A DNA stretch of 64,000 bases from Intestinimonas timonensis (GTDB lineage: Bacteria; Bacillota; Clostridia; Oscillospirales; Oscillospiraceae), in NCBI RefSeq assembly GCF_900626145.1, contig NZ_LR130817.1, forward strand, positions 1,207,562 through 1,271,561, in the 5' to 3' direction. Of this stretch, positions 25,807-34,872 are shown in pieces; position 1 is the first letter of the stretch, and every line of letters starts with the position of its first letter. The translations under genes were made by a program, and so were the position numbers. The notes under the pieces were generated by a model. That model saw only the letters and a list, made by a program, of their open reading frames with translations, had not been told where the DNA came from and searched no databases.

Positions 25807-26370
25807 ATGGAACAGCTGCACTTTGTGGATGCCTGTACCGATGAACACTTTCGCGCCATGTCTCTCATTCACGCCATGGGCTGGCGGGACACCTACGTGG
25901 ATGCAGTACCGGCGGAATACATGGCCCGGGAGATCACCGATGAGCGTTGGGTCCCCTTTTTCCGGGATGACTACCGTCTCAAGCGTTGTCATGGTCTTTT
26001 GCTTTACAGAGATGACACTCCAGTGGCCTGTATCAATTACGGACCCGCCCGGACTGAGAACTACAATGCCGGCACCAAGGAGGGCTCCGACTTCCCTAAC
26101 GCCGCCTACGCCGGATGGGGAGAACTCATCTCCTTCTACACCCATCCCGCCGAACGGGGCAAGGGCTACGGCGGCCTCCTCATCGAGGAAGCCATAGACC
26201 GCCTGCGCCGGGAGGGTTACAAGAACTGCTTTGTCTTTGTCCTCCGGGAAAATGAGACGGCCCGCCGGTTCTATGCGTCCCACGGCTTTGCCTGGGACGG
26301 CACCCATGCCGACATTCCCTTTCCCCCTGACGCCGTCTGTGTGGATTTACGCTACACGAGGGAGTTGTGA
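25807..26370 (+). CDS. GNAT-family N-acetyltransferase
   Basis: 187 residues from MEQLHFVDACTDEHF, chosen because GGAGG lies 8-10 bases upstream. The acetyl-CoA binding motif A is HPAERGKGYGGLLIEEAIDRL, and the C-terminal NETARRFYASHGF is typical of GNAT. The N-terminal ALIHAMGWRDTY-like segment (MSLIHAMGWRDTYVDAVP) is seen in amino-sugar/small-molecule acetyltransferases. Substrate unknown. It is coupled to the next lipoprotein gene by a TGATG overlap. Confidence 0.88.
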   Translation: MEQLHFVDACTDEHFRAMSLIHAMGWRDTYVDAVPAEYMAREITDERWVPFFRDDYRLKRCHGLLLYRDDTPVACINYGPARTENYNAGTKEGSDFPNAAYAGWGELISFYTHPAERGKGYGGLLIEEAIDRLRREGYKNCFVFVLRENETARRFYASHGFAWDGTHADIPFPPDAVCVDLRYTREL

Positions 26371-27194
26371 TGATGAGAAAGCAGATTCTGATTACCCTGC
26401 TGTGCACCCTGGCCCTTTTACCCGCCTGCGGCAAGGAGGAGCCCCTCAACTGGACACCCTCCTCTGCCACCCCCCAGCCAACCGCCATTGCCACAGCCGA
26501 TGAGGATGCTCTCTGGTCTTCCCTTACGGTGGACGATCTGCCCACCACCCTGGCCGACCCCAATGATCTCTTTTCTGAGGACAGTCCGCAGGTCTATCTC
26601 TTGGGCTGCAGGCTCGGTGAAGAACTTTACCTTTACGGTTTAAATGATGGCTACGGCGGCGGCATTCTCCTTCGCCAGGGCGAGAGTCTCGCCCATTTCG
26701 ACCAAGAGTTCGCCTCTCCACAGTCGCCTGCCCTGCCGGAGCTTTATCTCACTGACACAGACGGCGATGGCCAGGCGGAGCTGGCCGTCCGCTACCTCAT
26801 GGCAGCCCAAGGGGACAGAATCGCCTATGACCTCCACATCTATCGCTGGACAGAAGACACCTGTTCCGACTTGGCTGTCACTCATGAGGTCTGTGCCGAA
26901 AAAGCTCTGGCTGAGGTGACGACCGACTATGATTCCGGTACAGGAAAGTTTACCCTGTCCTACGGAGCCACCAGCGCCGTCTACCAGGTGCCAGGTCAGT
27001 ACCAATCCGATCCTGGCCAACTGATATTGGACACCTGTTTCTTCCGGGAGCAAGACGGGGTCTTCACCGTGGTGCTGGGCGCCCGGCTGGATACCACTGA
27101 CGTTCTCTTTGCCAACGTCCTTGCCACCATAGACTGCGAAGAGGACGGCTTTACCCTGCGGGACATTCGGGTGGAACCCACCACGGTGGTCTGA
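26370..27194 (+). CDS. Hypothetical lipoprotein
   Basis: 274 residues. The start ATG overlaps the GNAT stop (TGATG). A signal peptide with lipobox LPAC predicts lipid attachment at the cysteine near residue 20. A Ser/Thr/Pro linker follows, then a beta-rich domain with a calcium-binding-like TDTDGDGQAELAVRY segment, resembling FG-GAP/VCBS-type repeats. It looks paralogous to the lipoprotein at 28692-29669 (same lipobox, SLTVDDLPTTL versus SLTLNDFPTQL, same DGDGQ/DGDQN strand). Function unknown. Confidence 0.82.
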   Translation: MMRKQILITLLCTLALLPACGKEEPLNWTPSSATPQPTAIATADEDALWSSLTVDDLPTTLADPNDLFSEDSPQVYLLGCRLGEELYLYGLNDGYGGGILLRQGESLAHFDQEFASPQSPALPELYLTDTDGDGQAELAVRYLMAAQGDRIAYDLHIYRWTEDTCSDLAVTHEVCAEKALAEVTTDYDSGTGKFTLSYGATSAVYQVPGQYQSDPGQLILDTCFFREQDGVFTVVLGARLDTTDVLFANVLATIDCEEDGFTLRDIRVEPTTVV

Positions 27195-27220
27195 ATTTCA
27201 TTGGGAAAGGGGGAGCACAT

Positions 27221-28558
27221 ATGGATGATACCCGTATGGGCACCATGCCGGTGCGCCCGCTGCTGCTGAGGATGGCCTGGCCCATGATGCTCTCCATGCT
27301 CATCCAGGCTCTATACAACCTGGTGGACTCCATGTTCGTCTCCCGGCTCAGCGGAGAGGCCTTCCAGGCCCTGTCCCTGGCTTATCCGGTGCAGATGTTC
27401 ATGGTGGCGGTCTGCGTGGGCGCTGGCGTGGGGCTCAACGCCCTCCTCTCCAAACGCCTGGGCCAGGGGGAACGGACAGAAGCCAAGGCAGTAGCCCTTA
27501 ATGGCATCTTTCTCTATCTGCTGTGCTATCTTCTCTTTCTCTTCTTCGCCCTGTTCCTCGCCCGGCCATTTATGGCCTTTTTCACCGCCGACTCTGCTAT
27601 TCTGTCAGCAGGGCGGACCTATCTCACCATTGTCACCGGTGTCTCGGTTGGTATGACCATGCAGTTTGCCACCGAACGCATCCTCCTGGCCTGCGGAGAT
27701 CCGGTTGGGCCTATGGTGATCCAGGGCGTGGGCGCTGTGGTCAATCTGATTATGGACCCGATCCTCATTTTTGGCTTGGGCCCCTTCCCTGCCCTGGGGG
27801 TTGCCGGCGCCGCCATTGCTACCGTGATGGGCCAATGGACCGGTATGGCCGTAGGTTTTCTCCTCCTCCGGCGGCTCCGCCGCTTCCCCCTCTCCCCCAA
27901 AGGCTTCCGCCCCAGAGTAGACATTCTGGCTGAGCTGTGCCGAATCGGCATTCCTGCCGCCGCCATGCAGTCGCTCTCCTCCGTCATGACCCTGGGGCTC
28001 AATAAAATCATGGCCCTCTACGACCCCAATGCTGTCTTTATCCTGGGTGCCTACTTCAAACTCCAGACCTTCCTTATCATGCCGGTTTCGGGGCTCACCA
28101 ACGGCCTTACCCCTCTGGTGTCTTACAACTACGGTGCCAGGAGCCGGGAGCGCATTTTGGCTCTGACCAGGTTCGCTCTGGCTCTGGGCGCCGCTATTAT
28201 GGCAGTTGGCACCATTCTGCTACTGCTCATCCCCGGCCCTCTGCTGGGTCTCTTTGGTGCCGATCAGGCCGTTCTGGACTCCGGTATCCCGGCCCTGCGA
28301 TGGATCGCCGCCGGTCTCATCTTCAGCGGGCTCTCTATGGTGCTCTGCGCCGTCTTCCAGGCCCTGGGCGCCGCTATGACCAGCCTGGTCATCTCCCTGC
28401 TGCGGCAGGTGGTCCTCATCCTCCCCGCCGCTTATCTCCTCGGCCTTGTCCAAGTTCGGCTCATATGGGCTTCTTTCCCCCTGGCTGAGGTCCTCGCCTG
28501 CCTGGCCGAATTGGTCCTTTTCCGTCGCATCCAGAGGGAAAGGCTGTCGGAATTGTGA
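27221..28558 (+). CDS. MATE-family efflux transporter
   Basis: 445 residues with about 12 membrane segments, the MATE size. The N-terminal PLLLRMAWPMMLSMLIQALY followed by NLVDSMFVSRLSGEAF is the family signature and is repeated in the second half around ALGAAMTSLVISLLRQVVLI. It exports cationic drugs or metabolites using Na+ or H+. GGGGGAGCACAT precedes the ATG. It lies between the two related lipoprotein genes. Confidence 0.93.
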   Translation: MDDTRMGTMPVRPLLLRMAWPMMLSMLIQALYNLVDSMFVSRLSGEAFQALSLAYPVQMFMVAVCVGAGVGLNALLSKRLGQGERTEAKAVALNGIFLYLLCYLLFLFFALFLARPFMAFFTADSAILSAGRTYLTIVTGVSVGMTMQFATERILLACGDPVGPMVIQGVGAVVNLIMDPILIFGLGPFPALGVAGAAIATVMGQWTGMAVGFLLLRRLRRFPLSPKGFRPRVDILAELCRIGIPAAAMQSLSSVMTLGLNKIMALYDPNAVFILGAYFKLQTFLIMPVSGLTNGLTPLVSYNYGARSRERILALTRFALALGAAIMAVGTILLLLIPGPLLGLFGADQAVLDSGIPALRWIAAGLIFSGLSMVLCAVFQALGAAMTSLVISLLRQVVLILPAAYLLGLVQVRLIWASFPLAEVLACLAELVLFRRIQRERLSEL

Positions 28559-28609
28559 GCTGGTGGCAGCTTTGGAACCAATCGTTACTTATTATTCATA
28601 ACTTTATGG

Positions 28610-28638
28610 TTGTTTTCTTTCGTCAGAGAGGGTATAAT
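28610..28638 (+). promoter_or_regulatory. Promoter of the second lipoprotein gene
   Basis: TTGTTT (28610-28615), 17-base spacer, TATAAT (28633-28638), about 55 bases before the coding start. Confidence 0.65.
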
Positions 28639-28691
28639 CTACGGACGAACCATTTTTTACGCTCCAAGATATGGAAGGGAGGGCCTTCCCT

Positions 28692-29669
28692 TTGAAAAAG
28701 CTCATTACGCTGTGTACCGCCTGCCTGCTGGCCCTGTCCGGCTGCAACGGTGAGACCTCGACCACGCCGTCTCCGGAACTTTCGGAGGCACCCGTCACCA
28801 CCGCTCTCACTGTGGAGACGCCAGCCCCTACCACTGAGGCTCCTGACGATACGCCTCTGCCTACCGACACCATGTCCCTCGAGGTTCCGCCCACGGAGAC
28901 ACTTCCGCTTCCCACCAATACGCCATTCCTGTGGGACGGTGATCCGGACAGTCTAACGCTCAACGACTTCCCCACCCAGCTCTCCAGCGGCGAACAAGTG
29001 TTGGAGGCCGTCACAGCGCTTGGCCCTGATGACGCCGGGCTTTATCTGGTGTGCCAGATCCCGGACCAGGATACCTGGCTCTATGCCGCTTATGGGCCGG
29101 GGGACAAACAGGGGCTCATTCTCCGGGTGGGCACAGAGTGGCGCTACTACAGCATTCCCTTCCTCTCCGAGCAAGCACATATGCCGGCTATGGCCTATGG
29201 CGACTTCGACGGTGACCAGAATCAGGAGTTGGCTGTGGTACCCTATCTGGGCGGCAGCACAGGCACCAACACCTGGGGGCTCTATATGGTGGACTTCTAC
29301 ACCGGCGGCTGGGAGGTCCAGCAGTTCACCCCCGGTGACTATGAGGCGATTTTGTCTTTGTCTGTATCCAGCAGCTATGATGCGAATGCCAACACCATCA
29401 CCATCACTGCCGGTGACTCCCAGCTCACTTTGGATGTAACCGAATTGGGGTTCCCTGAGCCTGGCGGTGAAGTGGTAGCCTCCCCCGGCAGTCTTGCCCT
29501 CTTTACCACTGAGGGTGACGACCTCTACGCCACCTTCTCTCTGGATCTGAGTGCGCCTGCCATTCCAGAGGGCAGCTTGGACCAGGCCGTCCTCCTCCAG
29601 ACGGAAGTGGTTTACACCGGCTCTGCCTTTGGCCTCAACGCCCCCTCCCTATCTTTGCCTGAATTTTAA
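28692..29669 (+). CDS. Hypothetical lipoprotein with Thr/Pro-rich linker
   Basis: 325 residues from a TTG start (LKKLITLCTACLLALSGC read as Met first), preferred over an ATG 21 bases upstream because GGGAGG lies 9 bases before the TTG. The lipobox LSGC predicts lipidation. A long Thr/Pro/Glu linker (about 20-75) is followed by a beta-rich domain with GDFDGDQNQELAVVPYLGG. It appears to be a paralogue of the lipoprotein at 26370-27194. It is unlike any enzyme I recognise; a surface-exposed binding role is possible. Confidence 0.8.
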   Translation: MKKLITLCTACLLALSGCNGETSTTPSPELSEAPVTTALTVETPAPTTEAPDDTPLPTDTMSLEVPPTETLPLPTNTPFLWDGDPDSLTLNDFPTQLSSGEQVLEAVTALGPDDAGLYLVCQIPDQDTWLYAAYGPGDKQGLILRVGTEWRYYSIPFLSEQAHMPAMAYGDFDGDQNQELAVVPYLGGSTGTNTWGLYMVDFYTGGWEVQQFTPGDYEAILSLSVSSSYDANANTITITAGDSQLTLDVTELGFPEPGGEVVASPGSLALFTTEGDDLYATFSLDLSAPAIPEGSLDQAVLLQTEVVYTGSAFGLNAPSLSLPEF

Positions 29670-29682
29670 AACGACATATCTG

Positions 29683-29721
29683 CCCCCTCCCCACCGTACA
29701 TTGTGAGGAGGGGGTATTTTT
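29683..29721 (+). promoter_or_regulatory. Terminator-like hairpin containing the ribosome site of the PiT gene
   Basis: CCCCCTCC (29683-29690) pairs with GGAGGGGG (29707-29714), followed by TATTTTT and the ATG at 29722. The only Shine-Dalgarno of the PiT gene is the 3' arm, so the same element can end the lipoprotein transcript and hide the ribosome site. Confidence 0.75.
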
Positions 29722-30726
29722 ATGTCTTTTTCTTCTCTGGCGGACACACTGCTTGTCCCCGGCCTGTTACCTGTTGCCCTCCTTACACTGGGCGTCATTC
29801 TGGTCAACGGCTGGACCGACGCCCCCAACGCCATCGCCACCGCCGTGGCCTCCAAAGCCCTTTCCTTTTCCGCTGCCGCTACGCTCGCGGCGGCGTGTAA
29901 TCTGCTGGGTGCTCTTCTCTCCGCCATTTACTTTCCCGCTGTCACCCGGACTGTCCTGGAGCTGGCTCAGTTCGGCGGCGACCGCCAAACCGCTTTATGG
30001 ACCCTGTGTGCCGCCATGGCATCCATTGTCATCTGGTCCACAGCAGCCTGGCTGTTCGGCATCCCCACCAGCGAGAGCCATGGATTGCTGGCCGGGCTGA
30101 CAGGCGCCTCCCTCGCTCTGGGCAGGAACATCACCAACGTGGGGCTGTGGGCTTGGAGCAGAGTCTTACTGTCCCTTCCTCTTTCAGTGGGGTTGGGCTG
30201 GCTCCTGGCGAAGGCTTTTGCCGCCTGTCCGTTCCGGGGCCGGAATGCCACCTTTTATCGCTGTGCCCAGCGGGCAGGTGCGGCATCCATGGCCTTTCTC
30301 CATGGCGCCCAGGATGGGCAGAAATTTTTGAGCATCTTTTTGCTGGGCCTCGCTCTGGCTACCGGCCAGAATAGCACTGCCGGACCCGCTCCCTTTTGGC
30401 TCACCGCTTTGTGTGCCGGGACCATGGCCCTCGGCACCGCCTTGGGAGGCCGTCGGATCATCGACACTGTAGGGCGTGACATGGTAGCTCTGGATCTTCG
30501 CCGGGGACTGGCCGCCGACCTGGCAGGGGCAAGTACACTCCTCCTCTGCACCCTTCTGGGCCTCCCTGTCTCCACCACTCACACCAAAACTGCCGCCATT
30601 CTGGGAGCAGGACGTCATCCGAACTGGAAAGTAGCCCAATCTGTCATCCTGGCCTGGTTACTCACCTTCCCGGCCTGCGGCTTTCTGGGCTTTCTCTGCA
30701 GCAAACTCCTCTTGTTTTTTCTATGA
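29722..30726 (+). CDS. PiT-family inorganic phosphate transporter
   Basis: 334 residues with about 9-10 membrane spans. Both PiT repeat signatures are present: NGWTDAPNAIATAVASKAL (family GANDxANA-type) in the first half and SMAFLHGAQDGQKF in the second, plus GLPVSTTHTKTAAILG near the C-terminus. It carries phosphate, probably as a metal-phosphate, with H+ or Na+. No PhoU-like gene follows, which is often seen with PiT. The ribosome site is inside a hairpin. Confidence 0.92.
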   Translation: MSFSSLADTLLVPGLLPVALLTLGVILVNGWTDAPNAIATAVASKALSFSAAATLAAACNLLGALLSAIYFPAVTRTVLELAQFGGDRQTALWTLCAAMASIVIWSTAAWLFGIPTSESHGLLAGLTGASLALGRNITNVGLWAWSRVLLSLPLSVGLGWLLAKAFAACPFRGRNATFYRCAQRAGAASMAFLHGAQDGQKFLSIFLLGLALATGQNSTAGPAPFWLTALCAGTMALGTALGGRRIIDTVGRDMVALDLRRGLAADLAGASTLLLCTLLGLPVSTTHTKTAAILGAGRHPNWKVAQSVILAWLLTFPACGFLGFLCSKLLLFFL

Positions 30727-30732
30727 AATCCC

Positions 30733-30761
30733 TTTTCATCTGACAGGAAAGGGTATATAAT
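30733..30761 (+). promoter_or_regulatory. Promoter of the CofE-like gene
   Basis: TTTTCA (30733-30738), 17-base spacer, TATAAT (30756-30761), about 70 bases before the ATG. Confidence 0.55.
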
Positions 30762-30831
30762 AGTAATGTATGTGCAGCGGCGGGTCGTCCGGGACGGCAG
30801 GCGCCGCAATCAGATCAACGGAGGAAAAACC

Positions 30832-32022
30832 ATGGAAAGATTAGTCGGCACCGTATCCAGAGGCATCCGGGCTCCCATCATCCGGGAAGGAGACGACATC
30901 GCTCAGATCGTGGTGGACAGTGTTCTGGCCGCTTCTGAGAGTGCGGGCTTCCAGATGGATGACCGGGACGTGGTGGCTGTGACCGAGGCCGTGGTGGCTC
31001 GTGCCCAGGGCAACTACGCCACCGTGGACCAGATTGCCGCCGACGTTCGCGGCAAGTTTGGTGACCACACTGTGGGCGTAGTCTTCCCCATCCTCAGCCG
31101 GAACCGCTTCGCTATCTGCCTCAAGGGCATCGCCACCGGTGCCAAGAAGATCGTCCTCATGCTCAGCTATCCCTCTGACGAGGTGGGGAACCACCTCATC
31201 GACATGGATCTGGTGGATGAAAAGGGCGTGGACCCCTACAAGGATGTGCTCTCCGAGGCAAAGTACCGGGAGCTTTTCGGCTACCACAAGCACGTCTTTA
31301 CCGGCGTGGACTACATCGAATACTACAAGGACCTCATCACCAGCTGCGGCTGTGAGGTGGAGGTGGTGCTGGCCAATGACTGCCGCGCTATCCTGGATTA
31401 CACCAAGTATATCCTCTGCTGCGACATCCACACCCGTGAGCGTTCCAAGCGGCTGCTGAAGAAGGCCGGCGCCGAGCTGGTCCTGGGCCTGGACGACCTG
31501 ATGACCGCCCCTGTGGATGGCAGCGGCTGCAATGAGAACTACGGCCTGCTGGGCAGCAACAAGGCCACCGAGGACAAGGTGAAGCTCTTCCCCCGGAATT
31601 GCCAGCCCGTGGTGGACCGCATCCAGAAGTCTCTGGAGGAAAAGACCGGCAAGCACATCGAGGTTATGATTTACGGCGACGGCGCCTTCAAGGACCCCGT
31701 GGGCAAGATCTGGGAGCTGGCCGATCCGGTGGTCTCCCCCGCCTACACCGCCGGCCTGGAGGGCCAGCCCAACGAAGTCAAGCTGAAGTACCTGGCCGAC
31801 AACGACTTCGCTGACCTGTCCGGCGACGCCCTCAAGGAGGCCATCTCCGACTACATCCGCCACAAGGACGCCGACCTGAAGGGTAAGATGGTCTCCCAGG
31901 GTACCACCCCCCGTCGGCTCACCGATCTCATCGGTTCCCTGTGCGATCTGACCTCCGGCAGCGGCGACAAGGGTACCCCCATCATCCTGGTCCAGGGTTA
32001 TTTTGACAACTACACCAAGTAA
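30832..32022 (+). CDS. CofE-like protein (coenzyme F420-0:L-glutamate ligase family)
   Basis: 396 residues from MERLVGTVSRGIRAPIIREG; CGGAGGAAAAACC precedes the ATG. The N-terminal half (VSRGIRAPIIREGDDIAQIV, ESAGFQMDDRDVVAVTEAVVAR) is typical of the CofE-like domain that ligates glutamate in F420 synthesis. No other F420 genes are in the window and F420 is not expected in gut Firmicutes, so the real substrate is probably different. It has its own promoter and a strong terminator, i.e. it is a single-gene unit. Confidence 0.8.
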   Translation: MERLVGTVSRGIRAPIIREGDDIAQIVVDSVLAASESAGFQMDDRDVVAVTEAVVARAQGNYATVDQIAADVRGKFGDHTVGVVFPILSRNRFAICLKGIATGAKKIVLMLSYPSDEVGNHLIDMDLVDEKGVDPYKDVLSEAKYRELFGYHKHVFTGVDYIEYYKDLITSCGCEVEVVLANDCRAILDYTKYILCCDIHTRERSKRLLKKAGAELVLGLDDLMTAPVDGSGCNENYGLLGSNKATEDKVKLFPRNCQPVVDRIQKSLEEKTGKHIEVMIYGDGAFKDPVGKIWELADPVVSPAYTAGLEGQPNEVKLKYLADNDFADLSGDALKEAISDYIRHKDADLKGKMVSQGTTPRRLTDLIGSLCDLTSGSGDKGTPIILVQGYFDNYTK

Positions 32023-32037
32023 GGACCTCTCTCCTAT

Positions 32038-32069
32038 GCCCCCGGCGCAGAGCGCCGGGGGCATTTTTT
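32038..32069 (+). terminator. Intrinsic terminator after the CofE-like gene
   Basis: GCCCCCGGCGC-AGA-GCGCCGGGGGC (11-bp stem) followed by ATTTTTT. Confidence 0.95.
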
Positions 32070-32178
32070 GCTCTTTTCACAAATTTTCTTCTGTTGGTGG
32101 AACCTTCCCTCTCCACTTTCGTCTAATACTTTGGTAAAATAAAGAAGTCCAATGCTTACCAAGGATGGAGGTCATACC

Positions 32179-32974
32179 ATGAAGAAGCTGCTCGCTCTGC
32201 TCCTCAGCACCGCCCTGCTCTGTGGGACGGCTCTCCCAGCCCTGGCCGAATCGGGAAATGCCGATGCCAGGCTCACCCAGGTGACCCAGGCCGTCAAATC
32301 CACTCTGGACCTGGACACCACCACCTACACCGATTTCCACGGTGACAGCACCGAGGACGCTCTGGCCCCGGTATGGTATCTCACCTGGACCGGAGACACC
32401 GGCTCCCTCACCATCGAGGCTCTGGAGGACGGCACGGTAATCTATTACTCCATATCGGAATACACCGAGACGCCGGAGCCCCTCGCCAACAGTACCCTGC
32501 CCGCCTTCCCGGCGGTGGACAACGATGCCGCCACAGCCGCTGCCCAGGCATTTCTGGACAAGGTGCTGGACAAGGGTGTTGAGTCGGCAGAGCTGAAGCT
32601 CGTCAGCTCCCCCGACCTGAATGGCGGAGACTACCGCTTTTTGGCTGATATCCTCTTAAATGGCCTGCCCTCTCCCCTGTCCCTCTCCATCACCGTCCGG
32701 GCAGAGAACATGGAGGTAATTCACTTCAACCGGGATGTACTGGCCAATTCCTGCCTGGGGAACATCCCCTCGTCCACCCCCAGCACCACCCAGGCCCAGG
32801 CTACTGCCCTTTTGCGGGATACTCTGGACCTGCGCCTGGAATACGTTTCTTCCGAGGATAGGCTACGCCGCCCTGGCCCAGGGTCTTGGCCTGGTGGAGG
32901 GCACCTACGCTGGCAACCGCACCGCTACCCGGGCCGAGGCCGCCATCCTTCTCTACCGGCTCATGGAGAGCTGA
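32179..32974 (+). pseudogene. Broken YcdB/YcdC-domain surface protein with SLH remnant
   Basis: It starts with a clear signal peptide (MKKLLALLLSTALLCGTALP, then ALA cleavage) behind GGAGGTCATACC. A YcdB/YcdC-like repeat follows (VKSTLDLDTTTYTDFHGDST, VWYLTWTGDTGSLTIEALED). Near 32860 the frame is lost: the other frame continues GYAALAQGLGLVEGTYAGNR and ATRAEAAILLYRLMES, the end of an S-layer-homology domain, stopping at 32974. Intact relatives are much longer, so an internal deletion plus frameshift joined the two ends. The in-frame reading to 33009 is nonsense sequence. Confidence 0.8.
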
Positions 32975-32988
32975 CCATCACAACAACC

Positions 32989-33026
32989 AAAGACCGCCGT
33001 CCGGCATAGCCGTACGGCGGTCTTTT
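32989..33026. terminator. Bidirectional terminator
   Basis: GACCGCCGT/ACGGCGGTC stem (with inner CGGC/GCCG) flanked by AAA and TTTT. It serves the broken surface-protein gene and the pentose operon ending at 33051. Confidence 0.85.
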
Positions 33027-33050
33027 CTCTCTTCTCTCTTTCGCGGTGAT

Positions 33051-33989
33051 TCAGCGCAGGTCCTTGACGGCCTTGACGATGTTCTGGGCGGTAAGGCCGT
33101 AGTGCTCCAGCACCTTGGCAGCGGGGCCGGAGCAGCCGAAGGTGTCCTGGACGCCCACACGGCGCACAGGGGTGGGCAGCTTCTCACTGAGGAGGGCACA
33201 GACCGCCTCTCCCAGGCCGCCGATGACACTGTGCTCTTCGCAGGTAACGATACGACCGCAGGCCTTGGCGCAGTCCAGCACCAGCTCCTCGTCCAGGGGC
33301 TTCACGGTAGCCAGGTTGACCACCCGGGCGGAGATGCCCTCGGCGGCCAGCAGCTCGGCGGCGTTCAGGGCCTCGGCCACCATGAGGCCGTTTGCCAGGA
33401 TGGCGGCATCGGAACCCTCCCGAAGGACCTCGCCCTTGCCGATCTGGAATTTAAATGTGGCCTCGTCGTGGATAACGGGCACGGCGGACCGGCCGAAGCG
33501 CATATAGACGGGGCCCTTGTGCTCATAAGCGGCCTGGACCATGGCCCGGGCCTCCACGTCGTCGGCGGGAGACATGACCACCATGCCGGGAATGGAGCGC
33601 ATGAGGGCAAAGTCCTCGCAGCACTGATGGGAGGCACCGTCCTCGCCCACAGACAGGCCGCTGTGGGTGGCGCCGATCTTCACGTTCAGATGGGGGTAGC
33701 CCACGGAGTTACGGGCCTGCTCGAAGGCACGGCCGGCGGCGAACATAGCGAAGCTGGACACGAAGGGCACCAGCCCCATGGCGGCGGCACCGGCGGCGGC
33801 AGCCATCATGTTGCCCTCGGCGATGCCGCAATCAAAGTGGCGCTCCGGGAAAGCCTTTTTAAAGGTGCCCGTCTTGGTGGCGCCGGCCAGGTCGGCGTCA
33901 AAGACCACCAGGTCATCATGGATCGCGCCAAGCTCCTTCAGGGCGTTTCCGTAGCTGTCCCGGGTGGCGATTTTTTTCACATCGGCCAT
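33051..33989 (-). CDS. Transketolase C-terminal subunit
   Basis: 312 residues. It covers the pyrimidine-binding and C-terminal domains of transketolase: FDCGIAEGNMMAAAAGAAAM holds the conserved Glu that activates thiamine diphosphate, and GATHSGLSVGEDGASHQ and VYMRFGRSAVP are typical. It needs the N-terminal subunit encoded one base upstream. Split transketolases are common in Firmicutes. In this operon it would take xylulose-5-phosphate from AraD into the pentose phosphate pathway. Confidence 0.95.
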   Translation of the reverse strand: MADVKKIATRDSYGNALKELGAIHDDLVVFDADLAGATKTGTFKKAFPERHFDCGIAEGNMMAAAAGAAAMGLVPFVSSFAMFAAGRAFEQARNSVGYPHLNVKIGATHSGLSVGEDGASHQCCEDFALMRSIPGMVVMSPADDVEARAMVQAAYEHKGPVYMRFGRSAVPVIHDEATFKFQIGKGEVLREGSDAAILANGLMVAEALNAAELLAAEGISARVVNLATVKPLDEELVLDCAKACGRIVTCEEHSVIGGLGEAVCALLSEKLPTPVRRVGVQDTFGCSGPAAKVLEHYGLTAQNIVKAVKDLR

Positions 33990-33990
33990 C

Positions 33991-34836
33991 TTACATCGCC
34001 TCCACTTCTGCCAGCCGGGCCTTCAGCTCGGTCATGGCCTGCTCATATTCCTCGTCGTTGGGCGCCTTGCCGTGCCAGCCGGCCTGGTTCTCCATGTAGG
34101 AGACTTCCTTGCCCTTGGTGGTCTTCATCACGATGGCAAAGGGGACGCCCTTGGTCTCCCGGGCCAGGGTGAAGGCGGCCTCCATGGCGTCGAAGTCGTG
34201 GCCGTCGATCTCGGCCATGGCGAAACCAAAAGCCCGCAGCTTCTCCGGGATTGGATAGGGACTCATGACATCGGCAATGTTGCCGTCGATCTGGAGTCCG
34301 TTGTTGTCGATGACCACACACAGGTTGTCCAGCTTGTAGTGGTGGGCAAACATCATGGCCTCCCAGACCTCGCCCTCCTGGATCTCACCGTCGCCCAGCA
34401 GGGTGTAGACCCGGCAGGACTTGCCCATGTGCTTGGCGGCCAGAGCCATGCCGGCGGCGGCGGAGATGCCCTGGCCCAGGGAGCCAGTGGACATATCCAC
34501 ACCGGGGGTCTCGTTCATGTTGGGATGGCCCTGGAGGCGGCTGCCCATCTGGCGCAGGGTCTTGAGCTCCTCCCAGGGGAAGAAGCCCCGGAGGGCCAGG
34601 GCGGCATACAGGCCGGGGGCAGTGTGCCCCTTGGAGAGGACAAAGCGGTCCCGGTCGGCCCACTGGGGGTTCTCAGGATCGATGTTCATCTCTTTGAAGT
34701 ACAGATAGGTAAAGAGGTCGGCGGCGGACAGGCTGCCGCCGGGGTGCCCCGCCTTGGCGGCGTGGGTGCCCTCGATGACGCCCATGCGCACCTGGCAGGC
34801 CAGGGCCATGAGGCGTTTTCTTTCATCAGCGGTCAT
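33991..34836 (-). CDS. Transketolase N-terminal subunit
   Basis: 281 residues from MTADERKRLMALACQVR, with AAAGGAG 7 bases upstream. It is the thiamine-diphosphate-binding half: KAGHPGGSLSAADLFTYLYF, GSLGQGISAAAGMALA and LGDGEIQEGEVWEAMMFAHH, the last with the GDG motif and downstream Asn that bind Mg2+ and diphosphate. The C-terminal subunit gene follows after one base (TAAGATG), so expression is coupled. It lies after galM in the arabinose operon. Confidence 0.95.
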   Translation of the reverse strand: MTADERKRLMALACQVRMGVIEGTHAAKAGHPGGSLSAADLFTYLYFKEMNIDPENPQWADRDRFVLSKGHTAPGLYAALALRGFFPWEELKTLRQMGSRLQGHPNMNETPGVDMSTGSLGQGISAAAGMALAAKHMGKSCRVYTLLGDGEIQEGEVWEAMMFAHHYKLDNLCVVIDNNGLQIDGNIADVMSPYPIPEKLRAFGFAMAEIDGHDFDAMEAAFTLARETKGVPFAIVMKTTKGKEVSYMENQAGWHGKAPNDEEYEQAMTELKARLAEVEAM

Positions 34837-34872
34837 AGCACGGCTCCTTTCCATATGGTCTCCGGCGGCCCC

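Noticed and set aside
32735..32974. Separate 79-codon gene ending in an SLH-like tail
   Set aside because: Its first half is out-of-frame reading of the YcdB-like protein; only the end is real SLH sequence. It is treated as part of one pseudogene.
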